A stretch of DNA of 64,000 nt, taken from contig NZ_RSEL01000013.1 of assembly GCF_003958625.1 (NCBI RefSeq), positions 186,001 to 250,000 of the forward strand, given 5' to 3'. The notes beneath the pieces were generated by a model. It did no database searches. It had not been told where the DNA came from and saw only the letters and a list, made by a program, of their open reading frames with translations. Position 1 is the stretch's first letter, and each line of letters opens with the position of its first letter. Position numbers and translations under genes: made by a program. Positions 7,352-16,337 of the stretch are shown piece after piece. This DNA is from Tsuneonella rigui (GTDB taxonomy: Bacteria > Pseudomonadota > Alphaproteobacteria > Sphingomonadales > Sphingomonadaceae).

Positions 7352-7759
7352 ATGACTGCCTCCAAAGTCGCCGGCACGATCGCGCCGCACCCGCATTCCA
7401 ACCCCGACTGCCGCGCCGTGAGCGAGTTGCTCAGCCGCGTCGGTGACAAATGGACCGTGCTGATCGTCAAGTCGCTGGAGGGCAAATCCTGCCGCTTCAA
7501 CGAACTGAAGCGCGAGATCGGTGGCATCAGCCAGCAGATGCTCACCCGCACCCTGCGCACGCTGGAACGCGACGGCATGGTCGAGCGGATCGTCCATCCC
7601 ACGGTGCCACCGTCGGTCGAATACCGGCTAACCGAGCTCGGGCAATCACTCGCCGTGCCGGTGATGGCGCTGGCCGAATGGACCTTCGCGCATCTGCCGC
7701 AAATTCACGCTAATCGAGCCGCCTACGACCACGCCGAGCGCGAACTGCGCGTCGCCTAG
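7352..7759 (+). CDS. HxlR-family (DUF24) winged-helix regulator
   Basis: A 135-aa MarR-like regulator of the HxlR/DUF24 family. The core is AVSELLSRVGDKWTVLIV, the recognition helix region is RFNELKREIGGISQQMLTRTLR, and the wing is RDGMVERIVHPTVPPSVEYRLTELG. A single N-terminal cysteine, Cys20 in NPDCRAV, matches the conserved redox-sensing cysteine of B. subtilis YodB and HypR, which are inactivated by thiol oxidation or quinones. It is divergently paired with azoR, the classical YodB target. Probable role: electrophile-responsive repressor of azoR and itself, and, by shared palindrome, perhaps of the BLUF gene. Confidence 0.9.
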   Translation: MTASKVAGTIAPHPHSNPDCRAVSELLSRVGDKWTVLIVKSLEGKSCRFNELKREIGGISQQMLTRTLRTLERDGMVERIVHPTVPPSVEYRLTELGQSLAVPVMALAEWTFAHLPQIHANRAAYDHAERELRVA

Positions 7760-7761
7760 CG

Positions 7762-8202
7762 TCAGGTCGAGCGCGAAGGATCGGCGTTGAACTGAGCCTC
7801 GGCGAGCTCGCTCATCAGCTTCCACAACGCAGAGACGTCGCCAGGCAGAGGTGGACGGCTGGACGCGTCGGACAGCTTCGCCATCGCATCGTCCAATTGC
7901 GCGCACATCCCGATATGCGCCAAGCTCCAGCGCGGGAAGGACCGCTGCGGGATCATCTCGCTGGCGACGATCGCAATGTCGCGGTGCCGGGGATCGGCCT
8001 CGATCCGCTGCATGACCGCCATCACCGCACCTCGTGGGCCTTCGAGCACCTGCGCAAAGCGGGTCGGCGTGCTCACCAGCGCGCCGGTGATCGCGTTCGC
8101 CTTGTTATACGTCAGCGACACCTCAAGGACTTTCGCCAGCTCCTCGTCGAGCGCGGCGGGCGGGATCTGGTTGTGGCTGGTATAGAGCAGGGCGAACGGC
8201 AC
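7762..8202 (-). CDS. BLUF-domain blue-light receptor
   Basis: A 146-aa short BLUF protein (sensor of blue light using FAD) with no fused output domain. Photocycle residues are present: Tyr7 in LLYTSHN, Asn33 in YNKANAITGAL, Gln51 in FAQVLEGP, and a Trp in the FPRWSLAHIG segment. The RIEADPRHRDIAI stretch is also typical of the family. The start is GTG 8202 (valine codon read as Met-Pro-Phe-Ala), without a strong ribosome-binding site. Short BLUF proteins signal by protein contact, for example PixD and YcgF-like partners. A GGTGACCAGGTCACC palindrome about 70 bp upstream of the start matches the azoR/hxlR operator. Confidence 0.88.
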   Translation of the reverse strand: MPFALLYTSHNQIPPAALDEELAKVLEVSLTYNKANAITGALVSTPTRFAQVLEGPRGAVMAVMQRIEADPRHRDIAIVASEMIPQRSFPRWSLAHIGMCAQLDDAMAKLSDASSRPPLPGDVSALWKLMSELAEAQFNADPSRST

Positions 8203-8270
8203 GCGCTTTGACTAATATGTCGATGCGCCCGCTGTCGAGGACGAGATGAGCGATTGGGATCGAAGTTGCT

Positions 8271-8285
8271 GGTGACCAGGTCACC
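8271..8285 (-). promoter_or_regulatory. Perfect 15-bp palindrome upstream of the BLUF gene
   Basis: GGTGACC-A-GGTCACC is a perfect odd palindrome 69 bp before the BLUF start and 37 bp beyond the stop of the autotransporter gene. Its central 11 bp equal the palindrome next to hxlR at 7334-7344, so it is a candidate HxlR operator. Confidence 0.6.
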
Positions 8286-8321
8286 CCAACTCGACAGATC
8301 GAAGCGCGAAGGGCCGCGCGT

Positions 8322-10283
8322 TCAAAAGCTCACCCCGGCACCCATCGCGACCGAGCCCTTGCCATTCATGTCGATCGTGCCGCTCGCTTTGAAGGCGACG
8401 GTTTCGCCCGCGGTCGATACGCCGAAGCCGAACGCCGTTTGCCCACGGTAGTGGCCGACCGCCCCGCCGATCATCGATTTGCCCGCTTCCATCGATTGCG
8501 GGACCGTCGCCAGGGCGATCGCCGCAGCCGTGCCGGCAAACGCGCTCTCCTTGAGATCGCGGAGATCGAAGTCGAGCTGGGCAAAGCGCGTGTCGGTATA
8601 GGCGTTGGCGTCCGAGAGCACCTGGGTCATCCCGCCCTGGAACTGCGCGAGCGAAGCCTGCAGCTGCCGGAGATTGACCGCGTCGGTGCCCGCGGTTGCG
8701 TCCGCGACGTTGGATACGCGGACCGCGCCGCCGGTTGCGCCGGTGAAGGCCACGGTATCGGTCGGGCCGACCGTCGGCAGGCCGTCGGCATCGCCGACAT
8801 ACTTCACCGGTACGTTGTTCACCTGCGCCTGCACTGCGGCGATCTGGGTCGTGTTGTTGGTCACCCGGGCATCGATCGCCGTCACGCTCGTCGAGAGCTG
8901 ACCGATCGAGATGCTGTTGTTCGTCACCCGGCCGTCGAGCGCGGCGATGTCACCCGCATTCTGCGTCACCTGCGTCGAGATCGACGAGATGTCGCTCGTA
9001 TTCTGCGCGACCTGCGCGCCGATCGTGGAAATATCGGCGCTGTTCTGCGTCACGCGGGCATCGACCGCTGCGATATCGGCGCTGTTCTGCGTGGTCCTGG
9101 CGTCGAGCCCGCCGATCGCAGCGGTATTCGCCGCGACTTGCTGATTGGTGGCGTAAAGCTGCGCGCCGTTAACCGCTTGCATCGAGCCAGGGGCCAAGGT
9201 CCCCGGCGCAACATTGTTCAGCGTCGTTCCCGCTGCGCCGGCGAAGGTCACGCTGTCGAACGTGGGACTGTCATACTTCACCGCATCGAACGAAAGCGCG
9301 GACAGGTCCGCCTGAAGCGTCACGATGGCGCCGGTATTCGCGGCGACCTGCTGGTTGGTCGCGAACAGCTGGCCACCATTGACCGCATCGGTTGAGTTTG
9401 CGGCGACCGTTCCGGCGGCGAGGTTCGTCAGCCCGGTCCCGTCCGCTCCGTCGAGTGCAATCACCGTGTGGCTGCCGTCGGCATAGCGCACGGTGTCGGC
9501 GGTCGCGGCGCTGACCGCGCCTTGCACCTGGCCGACCGTCGCCGCATCGCTGGGCGCCGTGCCGGGCGCTATATTAGTGAGTTGGCGCTCCATTCCCGGT
9601 GCGCCGAACGATACCGTTCCGGCCGAGCTGGCAGGGCCCGCCACACCGTACGCCGAATAGCCGGCCAGCGCCGCACGATCGTTGACCGATCCCGCGCCGA
9701 TGGAGACGCCATTGGTCGCCGTGACCGAAGCGCCGCTGCCGATGGCCACCGCGCCACTTGCGCCCACGGCCGTCGCGGCGCCGTTGCCGATCGCGATCGC
9801 GTCGAGCTCCGCGGCGCTCGCCGGCGTCCCCGAGCCCAGGCCGGTCAATTGGTTCCCGCCCAAGGCGACGCCTGCCGGGGTGTTGAGCGTGTATCCGTCG
9901 GTCGTCACGTTACAGGTGCCCGAACCGACCACGTTCCCGTCGGTATCGAGGACCTGCAGCGAAACCGTGTTGCCCGCGGCGATATCGGACACGGTGTCCG
10001 CTAATCCCAGGTTGACGTCCGGAAGCGAGAGAAGAGGCACTCCGAGGATGTTGACCGTCAGGAGCTCGTCGAACAGGTTCTCGACACCCTGAGCGGTCGG
10101 CACCAGCGTCCGTTGAAGCAGTGTGCGGAGCGCGGAATCGTCGATGCCCACTCCGGTGCAGACATCGACGACGGGTCGCAGGGCCTGTGCACTAGCGGGC
10201 GATGCCAGCGGTAGCGGAACGGCCGCAGTTAAAAAGAAGAGTCCGGTAGACGACGAGCGAACGTAACGCGCAACACGAGACAT
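8322..10283 (-). CDS. Trimeric autotransporter adhesin (YadA-like anchor)
   Basis: A 653-aa surface protein. It has an N-terminal signal peptide ending near SPASAQA, then a region of about 110 residues unlike known heads, then YadA-head-type repeats (AIAIGNGAATAVG, AVAIGSGASVTA, GVSIGAGS). Two or three neck modules follow (TNIAPGTAPSDAATVGQV, TNLAAGTVAANSTDAVNGGQ), then a long stalk of 14-residue coiled-coil repeats of the (V/I)TQNSADIAALDAR type at about residues 385-490. The C-terminal anchor (about residues 565-653) is the four-strand YadA beta-barrel ending in Phe (MGAGVSF). The protein trimerises and is exported through its own anchor, mediating adhesion or biofilm formation. GAGGAG precedes ATG 10283. 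It is preceded by an AT-rich hairpin region. Confidence 0.9.
   Translation of the reverse strand: MSRVARYVRSSSTGLFFLTAAVPLPLASPASAQALRPVVDVCTGVGIDDSALRTLLQRTLVPTAQGVENLFDELLTVNILGVPLLSLPDVNLGLADTVSDIAAGNTVSLQVLDTDGNVVGSGTCNVTTDGYTLNTPAGVALGGNQLTGLGSGTPASAAELDAIAIGNGAATAVGASGAVAIGSGASVTATNGVSIGAGSVNDRAALAGYSAYGVAGPASSAGTVSFGAPGMERQLTNIAPGTAPSDAATVGQVQGAVSAATADTVRYADGSHTVIALDGADGTGLTNLAAGTVAANSTDAVNGGQLFATNQQVAANTGAIVTLQADLSALSFDAVKYDSPTFDSVTFAGAAGTTLNNVAPGTLAPGSMQAVNGAQLYATNQQVAANTAAIGGLDARTTQNSADIAAVDARVTQNSADISTIGAQVAQNTSDISSISTQVTQNAGDIAALDGRVTNNSISIGQLSTSVTAIDARVTNNTTQIAAVQAQVNNVPVKYVGDADGLPTVGPTDTVAFTGATGGAVRVSNVADATAGTDAVNLRQLQASLAQFQGGMTQVLSDANAYTDTRFAQLDFDLRDLKESAFAGTAAAIALATVPQSMEAGKSMIGGAVGHYRGQTAFGFGVSTAGETVAFKASGTIDMNGKGSVAMGAGVSF
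8828..9135 (-). repeat. 42-bp coiled-coil repeats in the autotransporter stalk
   Basis: The stalk region encodes successive 14-residue units with a consensus close to (V/T)TQNSADIAAxDARV. The DNA units are imperfect 42-bp repeats. They set the stalk length and are likely to vary in number among strains. Confidence 0.75.
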
Positions 10284-10346
10284 AGCTGTCTCTCCTCGGT
10301 ACGACCCAAGGTGATGCGATCGCTGCCAGATTACGGCTAGAATTCT

Positions 10347-10385
10347 AAATACTTAGTTTAATCAGGTCGAGAACGCTAAGTATTT
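10347..10385. promoter_or_regulatory. AT-rich 10-bp inverted repeat between ettA and the adhesin
   Basis: AAATACTTAG (10347-10356) and CTAAGTATTT (10376-10385) form a perfect inverted repeat with a 19-nt spacer, in a conspicuously AT-rich stretch (about 10330-10435) for this GC-rich chromosome. It lies 64 bp upstream of the adhesin start, so it could be an operator for the adhesin gene or a transcript-end hairpin of ettA. There is no clear T-tract. Confidence 0.5.
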
Positions 10386-10434
10386 GAGAAAACTCTATTG
10401 TATCGTTTTCGCCGTAACTTTAGTTAGGCAGAGT

Positions 10435-12108
<1,674 letters not shown>

Positions 12109-12220
12109 CGTGGGTCCTTGGAAAGCTTGGGATTGTCTGGAGTTGGCGCGCAGATAGGGGCTGGCGGGGAGTCGGGCAAGCCGCTTGGCAGAGGGGCGGC
12201 GAGCGGTTAGCAAGCGCGCC

Positions 12221-13597
12221 ATGAGGTCGCTCAAGATCGCGCTCGCCGCGCTGCCGCTATTCGCCGCCACCGCCGTTTCCGCCATGCCGCCGCCGCTGCC
12301 GCTCGAATGGCTGGCCGACGATGCCGCCAAGAACGACCAGCTCGCATGGGACTTCACCGAAGGCGTGACGACCGAGGTCGGTCCGCGCCTCGCGGGGTCC
12401 GAGGCCGAGGCGCGCGCGCGTACTTTCGCGGTCGCCTGGCTCAAGCAGCACGGTTTCGCCAACGTGCATGTCGAGGACTTCACAATCCCCGGTTGGGAAC
12501 GCGGTGAGGCGCGGGCGGAGATCGTCTCGCCGTTCGCGCAGCCCCTGACGCTCGCCGCGCTCGGCCGCAGCGGCGCGACCCCGGCGGAGGGCATCACGGC
12601 CGAAGTGGTACGCTTCGCCAGCTTCGCTGACTTGCAGGCCGCCCCGGCGGGGAGCCTCGAGGGCAAGATCGCCTACATCTCGAACGCAATGGAGAAGACG
12701 CAGGACGGCTCGGGTTATGGCTTTGCCGGGCCGGCACGCTGGGTCGGTCCTGCCATCGCCGCGGGAAAGGGGGCGGTCGCCACGGTGATCAAGTCGATCG
12801 GCACCGACCACCATCGCAATCCGCACACCGGCGGCACCACCTTCCGCGACGTGGAGCCGATCCCGGCCGCGGCGCTGGCGGTGCCCGACGCCGAGCAGCT
12901 CGACCGCGTGTTCGCCCGCGCCAAGGGCAAGCCGGTCACGCTGCACCTCACGCTCACCCCGCGCAGCGTCGGGCCGCTGCCCTCGGGTAACGTGATCGCT
13001 GACATCGTCGGCACCGATCCCTCGCTGCCGCCGGTTATCCTAGCCTGCCACCTCGATAGCTGGGACCTCGGCACCGGCGCGATCGACGACGGTGCGGGGT
13101 GCGGCATCATCGCCGCGGCCGCCAAGCAGGCGACCAAGAGCGATCGCCCGCTGCGCACCATTCGCTTGCTGCTGGCCGGTTCGGAGGAGCCCGGCGGCCT
13201 CGGCGGCGATGCCTTCGCCAAGGCGCATGGCGACAAGCCGGTCGCGGTCGCGCTGGAGAGCGATTTCGGCGCCGACCGGGTGTGGCGCTTCAAGTCCAAT
13301 TTCGCGACCTCGAACGCCGATCTGCACAACCGGATCGCCCGCGCCGTGTCCCGCTTCGGCGTCTCGACCGTTACCACTCCCGCCGGCGGCGGCGAGGACA
13401 TCGACATCGCGCGCGAGCAGAAAGCGGGGGTGATCGACCTCGACCAGGACGGCCTGCGCTATTTCGACCTGCACCACACCCCGGACGACACGCTCGACAA
13501 GGTCGATCCGGCGCAACTGCGCCAGAATGTCGCGGTGTGGACCCAGGTGGTCGGCATCCTCGCCAACGAGCGCGGAACGATCAACCCGGGGGAGTAA
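12221..13597 (+). CDS. Secreted M28-family zinc aminopeptidase
   Basis: A 458-aa peptidase with a signal peptide (residues 1-20, MRSLKIALAALPLFAATAVS). The PA-like insert domain occupies about residues 110-250. The M28 dimetal site is readable: His in ACHLDSWD, bridging Asp in AIDDGAGCG, catalytic and ligand Glu pair in GSEEPGG, Asp/Glu in LESDFGAD, and the last His in DLHHTPDD. It probably hydrolyses N-terminal residues or dipeptides in the periplasm. ATG 12221 is preferred over an upstream in-frame TTG at 12185, because only the former yields a signal peptide. The ribosome-binding site is weak. The 3' end overlaps the convergent channel gene by 17 nt. Confidence 0.9.
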   Translation: MRSLKIALAALPLFAATAVSAMPPPLPLEWLADDAAKNDQLAWDFTEGVTTEVGPRLAGSEAEARARTFAVAWLKQHGFANVHVEDFTIPGWERGEARAEIVSPFAQPLTLAALGRSGATPAEGITAEVVRFASFADLQAAPAGSLEGKIAYISNAMEKTQDGSGYGFAGPARWVGPAIAAGKGAVATVIKSIGTDHHRNPHTGGTTFRDVEPIPAAALAVPDAEQLDRVFARAKGKPVTLHLTLTPRSVGPLPSGNVIADIVGTDPSLPPVILACHLDSWDLGTGAIDDGAGCGIIAAAAKQATKSDRPLRTIRLLLAGSEEPGGLGGDAFAKAHGDKPVAVALESDFGADRVWRFKSNFATSNADLHNRIARAVSRFGVSTVTTPAGGGEDIDIAREQKAGVIDLDQDGLRYFDLHHTPDDTLDKVDPAQLRQNVAVWTQVVGILANERGTINPGE

Positions 13598-14348
13598 CCC
13601 GCGAAGATTCGATCGCCCTCCGCAGCGCGGCGACTTCGGCCTGGAGCGCGCGCAGCTCGGCTGCGCCCGCAACCGGCCCGCTCTCTTCCTCGGCGTCGCG
13701 GCCGATGAAGAAGCTGGCGAAGGTTGCGGTCAGATAGCCGAGCACCGCGAGGCCGTAGAGCGAGAGCAGGAACGCCAGCACGCGGCCCTCAGTCGTCGCC
13801 GGCCAGAACTGGCTGCCGATCGTCGTCAGGAGCATGCCGGTCCACCATAGCGCATCCCAGTAATCGACGAACCCGCCCTTGACCTCGCTCGCCGGCTCGA
13901 AGCTGAGCATGCCCGCCGATCCCAGCGCGATCACCAGCATGGTCAGCATGGTGACATAGCCGAATTGCCGCCGCCGCAGCGTCGCTTGCAGCGCGCGCAT
14001 GCTGCGGTTGGCGGTGCCGACGATGCGGATCAGGCGAATGCCGCGCGCCGCGCGCAGGATCGCAAGCGCGCGGAACAGCCGCAAGGCGGGCACGATCAGC
14101 GCGATCAGGGTCAGCCAGTTACGCTTCAGGAAGCGTCGCTTGTCGGGTGCGATCAAGAAGCGGACCACGAACTCGGCGATGAAGACGATCCAGATGATCG
14201 TCGCGAACACGCCGAGCAGCGGGCTGGTCCCGACTGTCAGGTCGATCACGATCAGCGCCAGCCAGATCAGGCTGAGAATCATCATCGGCGTGCGCAGCCA
14301 CTCGTCCATGTGCCTGAGCGCGCGCCACCGTTCGAGCTGCAACGTCAT
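13581..14348 (-). CDS. Voltage-gated-type (VIC superfamily) cation channel with atypical filter
   Basis: A 255-aa six-transmembrane protein. The S1-S4 region has an S4-like run of basic residues (LRLFRALAILRAARGIRLIRIVG), S5 is MLTMLVIALGSAGML, the re-entrant pore is DYWDALWWTGMLLTTIGSQ, S6 is VLAFLLSLYGLAVLGYLTATFASFF, and a short C-terminal coiled coil follows (AELRALQAEVAALRRAI). The usual K+ filter TVGYG is replaced by TTIGSQFWP, so potassium selectivity cannot be assumed. The start is ATG 14348 or ATG 14363 (five residues more); neither has a clear ribosome-binding site. The 3' end overlaps the M28 peptidase gene by 17 nt. Confidence 0.85.
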   Translation of the reverse strand: MTLQLERWRALRHMDEWLRTPMMILSLIWLALIVIDLTVGTSPLLGVFATIIWIVFIAEFVVRFLIAPDKRRFLKRNWLTLIALIVPALRLFRALAILRAARGIRLIRIVGTANRSMRALQATLRRRQFGYVTMLTMLVIALGSAGMLSFEPASEVKGGFVDYWDALWWTGMLLTTIGSQFWPATTEGRVLAFLLSLYGLAVLGYLTATFASFFIGRDAEEESGPVAGAAELRALQAEVAALRRAIESSRVTPPG

Positions 14349-14451
14349 GGTGGATAGACGCATGGACGTGGCGAGGGGTCCGGGGCAGGGGAAACCGCCG
14401 GTGGCCGGGGCGTTGTCCGAACGCGGGGCTCAAAGCGCAGGAGACGATGAA

Positions 14452-15036
14452 ATGGCGGAACAGTTCAAGGTCGCGGTCGTGGTCGGCAGCCTGCGCAAGG
14501 AATCGATCAACCGCAAAGCGGCCAACGCGCTCGCCAAGCTCGCGCCCGACAATTTGGACCTCGAGATCGTCGAGATCGGCGACCTGCCGCTCTACGACGA
14601 GGATGTCGAAGCCGCCGGCGCCCCCGACGCGTGGACGCGCTTCCGCCAGGCGATCAAGGCCGCCGACGCGGTGCTGTTCGTCACCCCCGAATACAACCGC
14701 TCGGTGCCCGGCGGCCTCAAGAACGCGATCGACGTCGGCTCGCGCCCGTACGGCAGCAGCGCGTGGGCCGGAAAGCCCGCCGCGATCATGAGCGTGTCAC
14801 CCGGCGCGATCGGTGGGTTCGGCGCGAACCACCACCTGCGCCAGTCGCTGGTGTTCCTCGACATGCCGATTTTGCAGCAGCCCGAAGCCTACGTCGGCGA
14901 CGGCTTCCACCTGTTCGGCGAGGACGGTTCGATCGTGAAGGAAGGGACCGAGAAGTTCTTCCGCACCTTCATCGACGCGTTCGCCCGCTGGATCGAACGG
15001 ACGGTTGCCGCGGAGAAACAAGACGGGGTGAGCTAG
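14452..15036 (+). CDS. NAD(P)H-dependent FMN reductase
   Basis: A 194-aa flavodoxin-like reductase of the NADPH-dependent FMN reductase / ChrR family. The phosphate loop is VVGSLRKESINRK, the flavin-contact motif is TPEYNRSVPGGLKNAIDVGSRPYG, and KPAAIMSVSPGAIGG is the third loop. Relatives reduce quinones and chromate, or supply FMNH2. CAGGAG lies 7-8 nt before ATG 14452. Its stop TAG shares the palindromic CTAG with the stop of the convergent hydrolase gene. Confidence 0.92.
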   Translation: MAEQFKVAVVVGSLRKESINRKAANALAKLAPDNLDLEIVEIGDLPLYDEDVEAAGAPDAWTRFRQAIKAADAVLFVTPEYNRSVPGGLKNAIDVGSRPYGSSAWAGKPAAIMSVSPGAIGGFGANHHLRQSLVFLDMPILQQPEAYVGDGFHLFGEDGSIVKEGTEKFFRTFIDAFARWIERTVAAEKQDGVS

Positions 15037-16337
15037 GGCGCGGCGGCGGGATCGATCAGGGTGCACTTCTGCGCCAACGATCCCTCCAGCGCCCTGCACC
15101 GGGCGATTACGCTAGCGGGCGCCGGCTTCGCTCCCCCTTGGACCCAGCTGACGAGCGCTTCGAGCGGCGCGAGATAGTCGGGCGCCGATAGCCGGCTGTG
15201 CGTGCCCTCGGCGGTCAGGAATTGCGTCAGCAGGTGGCTCTTGCCGGCAGCGGCGACCTTGGCCGCATACTCCGCGTCGGCGGTGGAGGAGACTGTCGGA
15301 TCGTCGCGATAGTGCACCGTCAGCGTCGGCACCGCGATCAGGCCGGTGAGGTCGGCGTCGTAGGCAAGCCTGTCGATAGCGCGCTGATCGGCGGTGAAGC
15401 GCACGACTCCGCGATTGAGCGCCGCGTCGTCCGGCGAGCCGCGGTACACGGTCTTTCTGTTGTCGAACGGATTGAGGCCGCCGAGCCGCTTCTGCACCAA
15501 GTCCGCGAACGTGAAGGTCGCCCACTCGAGGTGGCTCTCGAGGTTCTCCGCCGCGATGCCGGTAACCCCGGTGATCGCCGCGAGCCGCTGGGCCTGTTCC
15601 GGCGAGCGCCTGCCGGCGGGTAGGCTCGCGCCGGTGCATTCGTCGAGCCGGCGGCCGACTTCGGCGCGCGTCCAGGTCGAGCCCTTGGCGGTGCCCTGCC
15701 ACAGCGGGAACTGCGCCTCGTCGGGACGCGGCAGGTTGTTGCAATAGTACTGGTAAACCGCCCGCAGGTCCGCGCGGAAACCGTATGCGCCGGTGCCGCC
15801 GAAGAGCACGCCGTTGGTGATCAGCACGCCGTCGAAGTGGGTCTCGCCAGCGGGCGAGATGGCGTAGAGCTCGCTGGTCTTGGTCGCGACGTTGCCGCCC
15901 CAGGATTGCCCGTGGAGAATGGTCAGTCGCGGCTGGCCGAATTGCTTCCAGAATACCTTGCGGCTCTGGTCGACGTCTTCCGCCGCCATCCGCACGCCGT
16001 AACCGCCGCGGCGATAAGTCGAGCCGATCCACGCATAGCCCGCGCCGACCATCGCCCGGAAGCGGACCAGGTCTTCGTCGGAATCGTCCGCCTTAGGCTT
16101 GCCGAGCCGTGGGCCGCCGTGCGCGTGGACCACCAGCGCCCGGTTCCAGTCCTTGGGAACCGCCGCAAGCAGCCAGGCCCCGTGCCGGTCCTGCCCTCCG
16201 TAGCAAGTCGCCGCCACCGCCAACTCGGCCGGGCAGGCACGTTCCTTTAGCGTCTCGGCGGGCTCGCCCGCCACCGCGCCGCTCGCCCCGGCAAGCATCG
16301 CGGCGGCGATCGCGGCGCGGAAGGGCAGCACGGACAT
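15033..16337 (-). CDS. Secreted alpha/beta hydrolase
   Basis: A 434-aa exported hydrolase with a signal peptide (residues 1-23, to GAVAG). The nucleophile elbow is HGQSWGGN (Ser145), preceded by the oxyanion-loop region VVHAHGGPRLG. Asp in HYRDDPTV and His in AEGTHSRL near the C-terminus complete a plausible triad. The substrate is not recognisable. The ATG overlaps the TGA of the upstream TonB receptor by one base (TGATG), so translation is almost certainly coupled and the enzyme probably acts on the receptor's ligand. Secreted esterases beside TonB receptors commonly process plant or siderophore esters; that is inference here. Confidence 0.82.
   Translation of the reverse strand: MSVLPFRAAIAAAMLAGASGAVAGEPAETLKERACPAELAVAATCYGGQDRHGAWLLAAVPKDWNRALVVHAHGGPRLGKPKADDSDEDLVRFRAMVGAGYAWIGSTYRRGGYGVRMAAEDVDQSRKVFWKQFGQPRLTILHGQSWGGNVATKTSELYAISPAGETHFDGVLITNGVLFGGTGAYGFRADLRAVYQYYCNNLPRPDEAQFPLWQGTAKGSTWTRAEVGRRLDECTGASLPAGRRSPEQAQRLAAITGVTGIAAENLESHLEWATFTFADLVQKRLGGLNPFDNRKTVYRGSPDDAALNRGVVRFTADQRAIDRLAYDADLTGLIAVPTLTVHYRDDPTVSSTADAEYAAKVAAAGKSHLLTQFLTAEGTHSRLSAPDYLAPLEALVSWVQGGAKPAPASVIARCRALEGSLAQKCTLIDPAAAP

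Noticed and set aside
8439-9395. Open frame antisense to the adhesin stalk
   Set aside because: Repeats seen in it merely mirror the 42-bp coiled-coil repeats of the adhesin.
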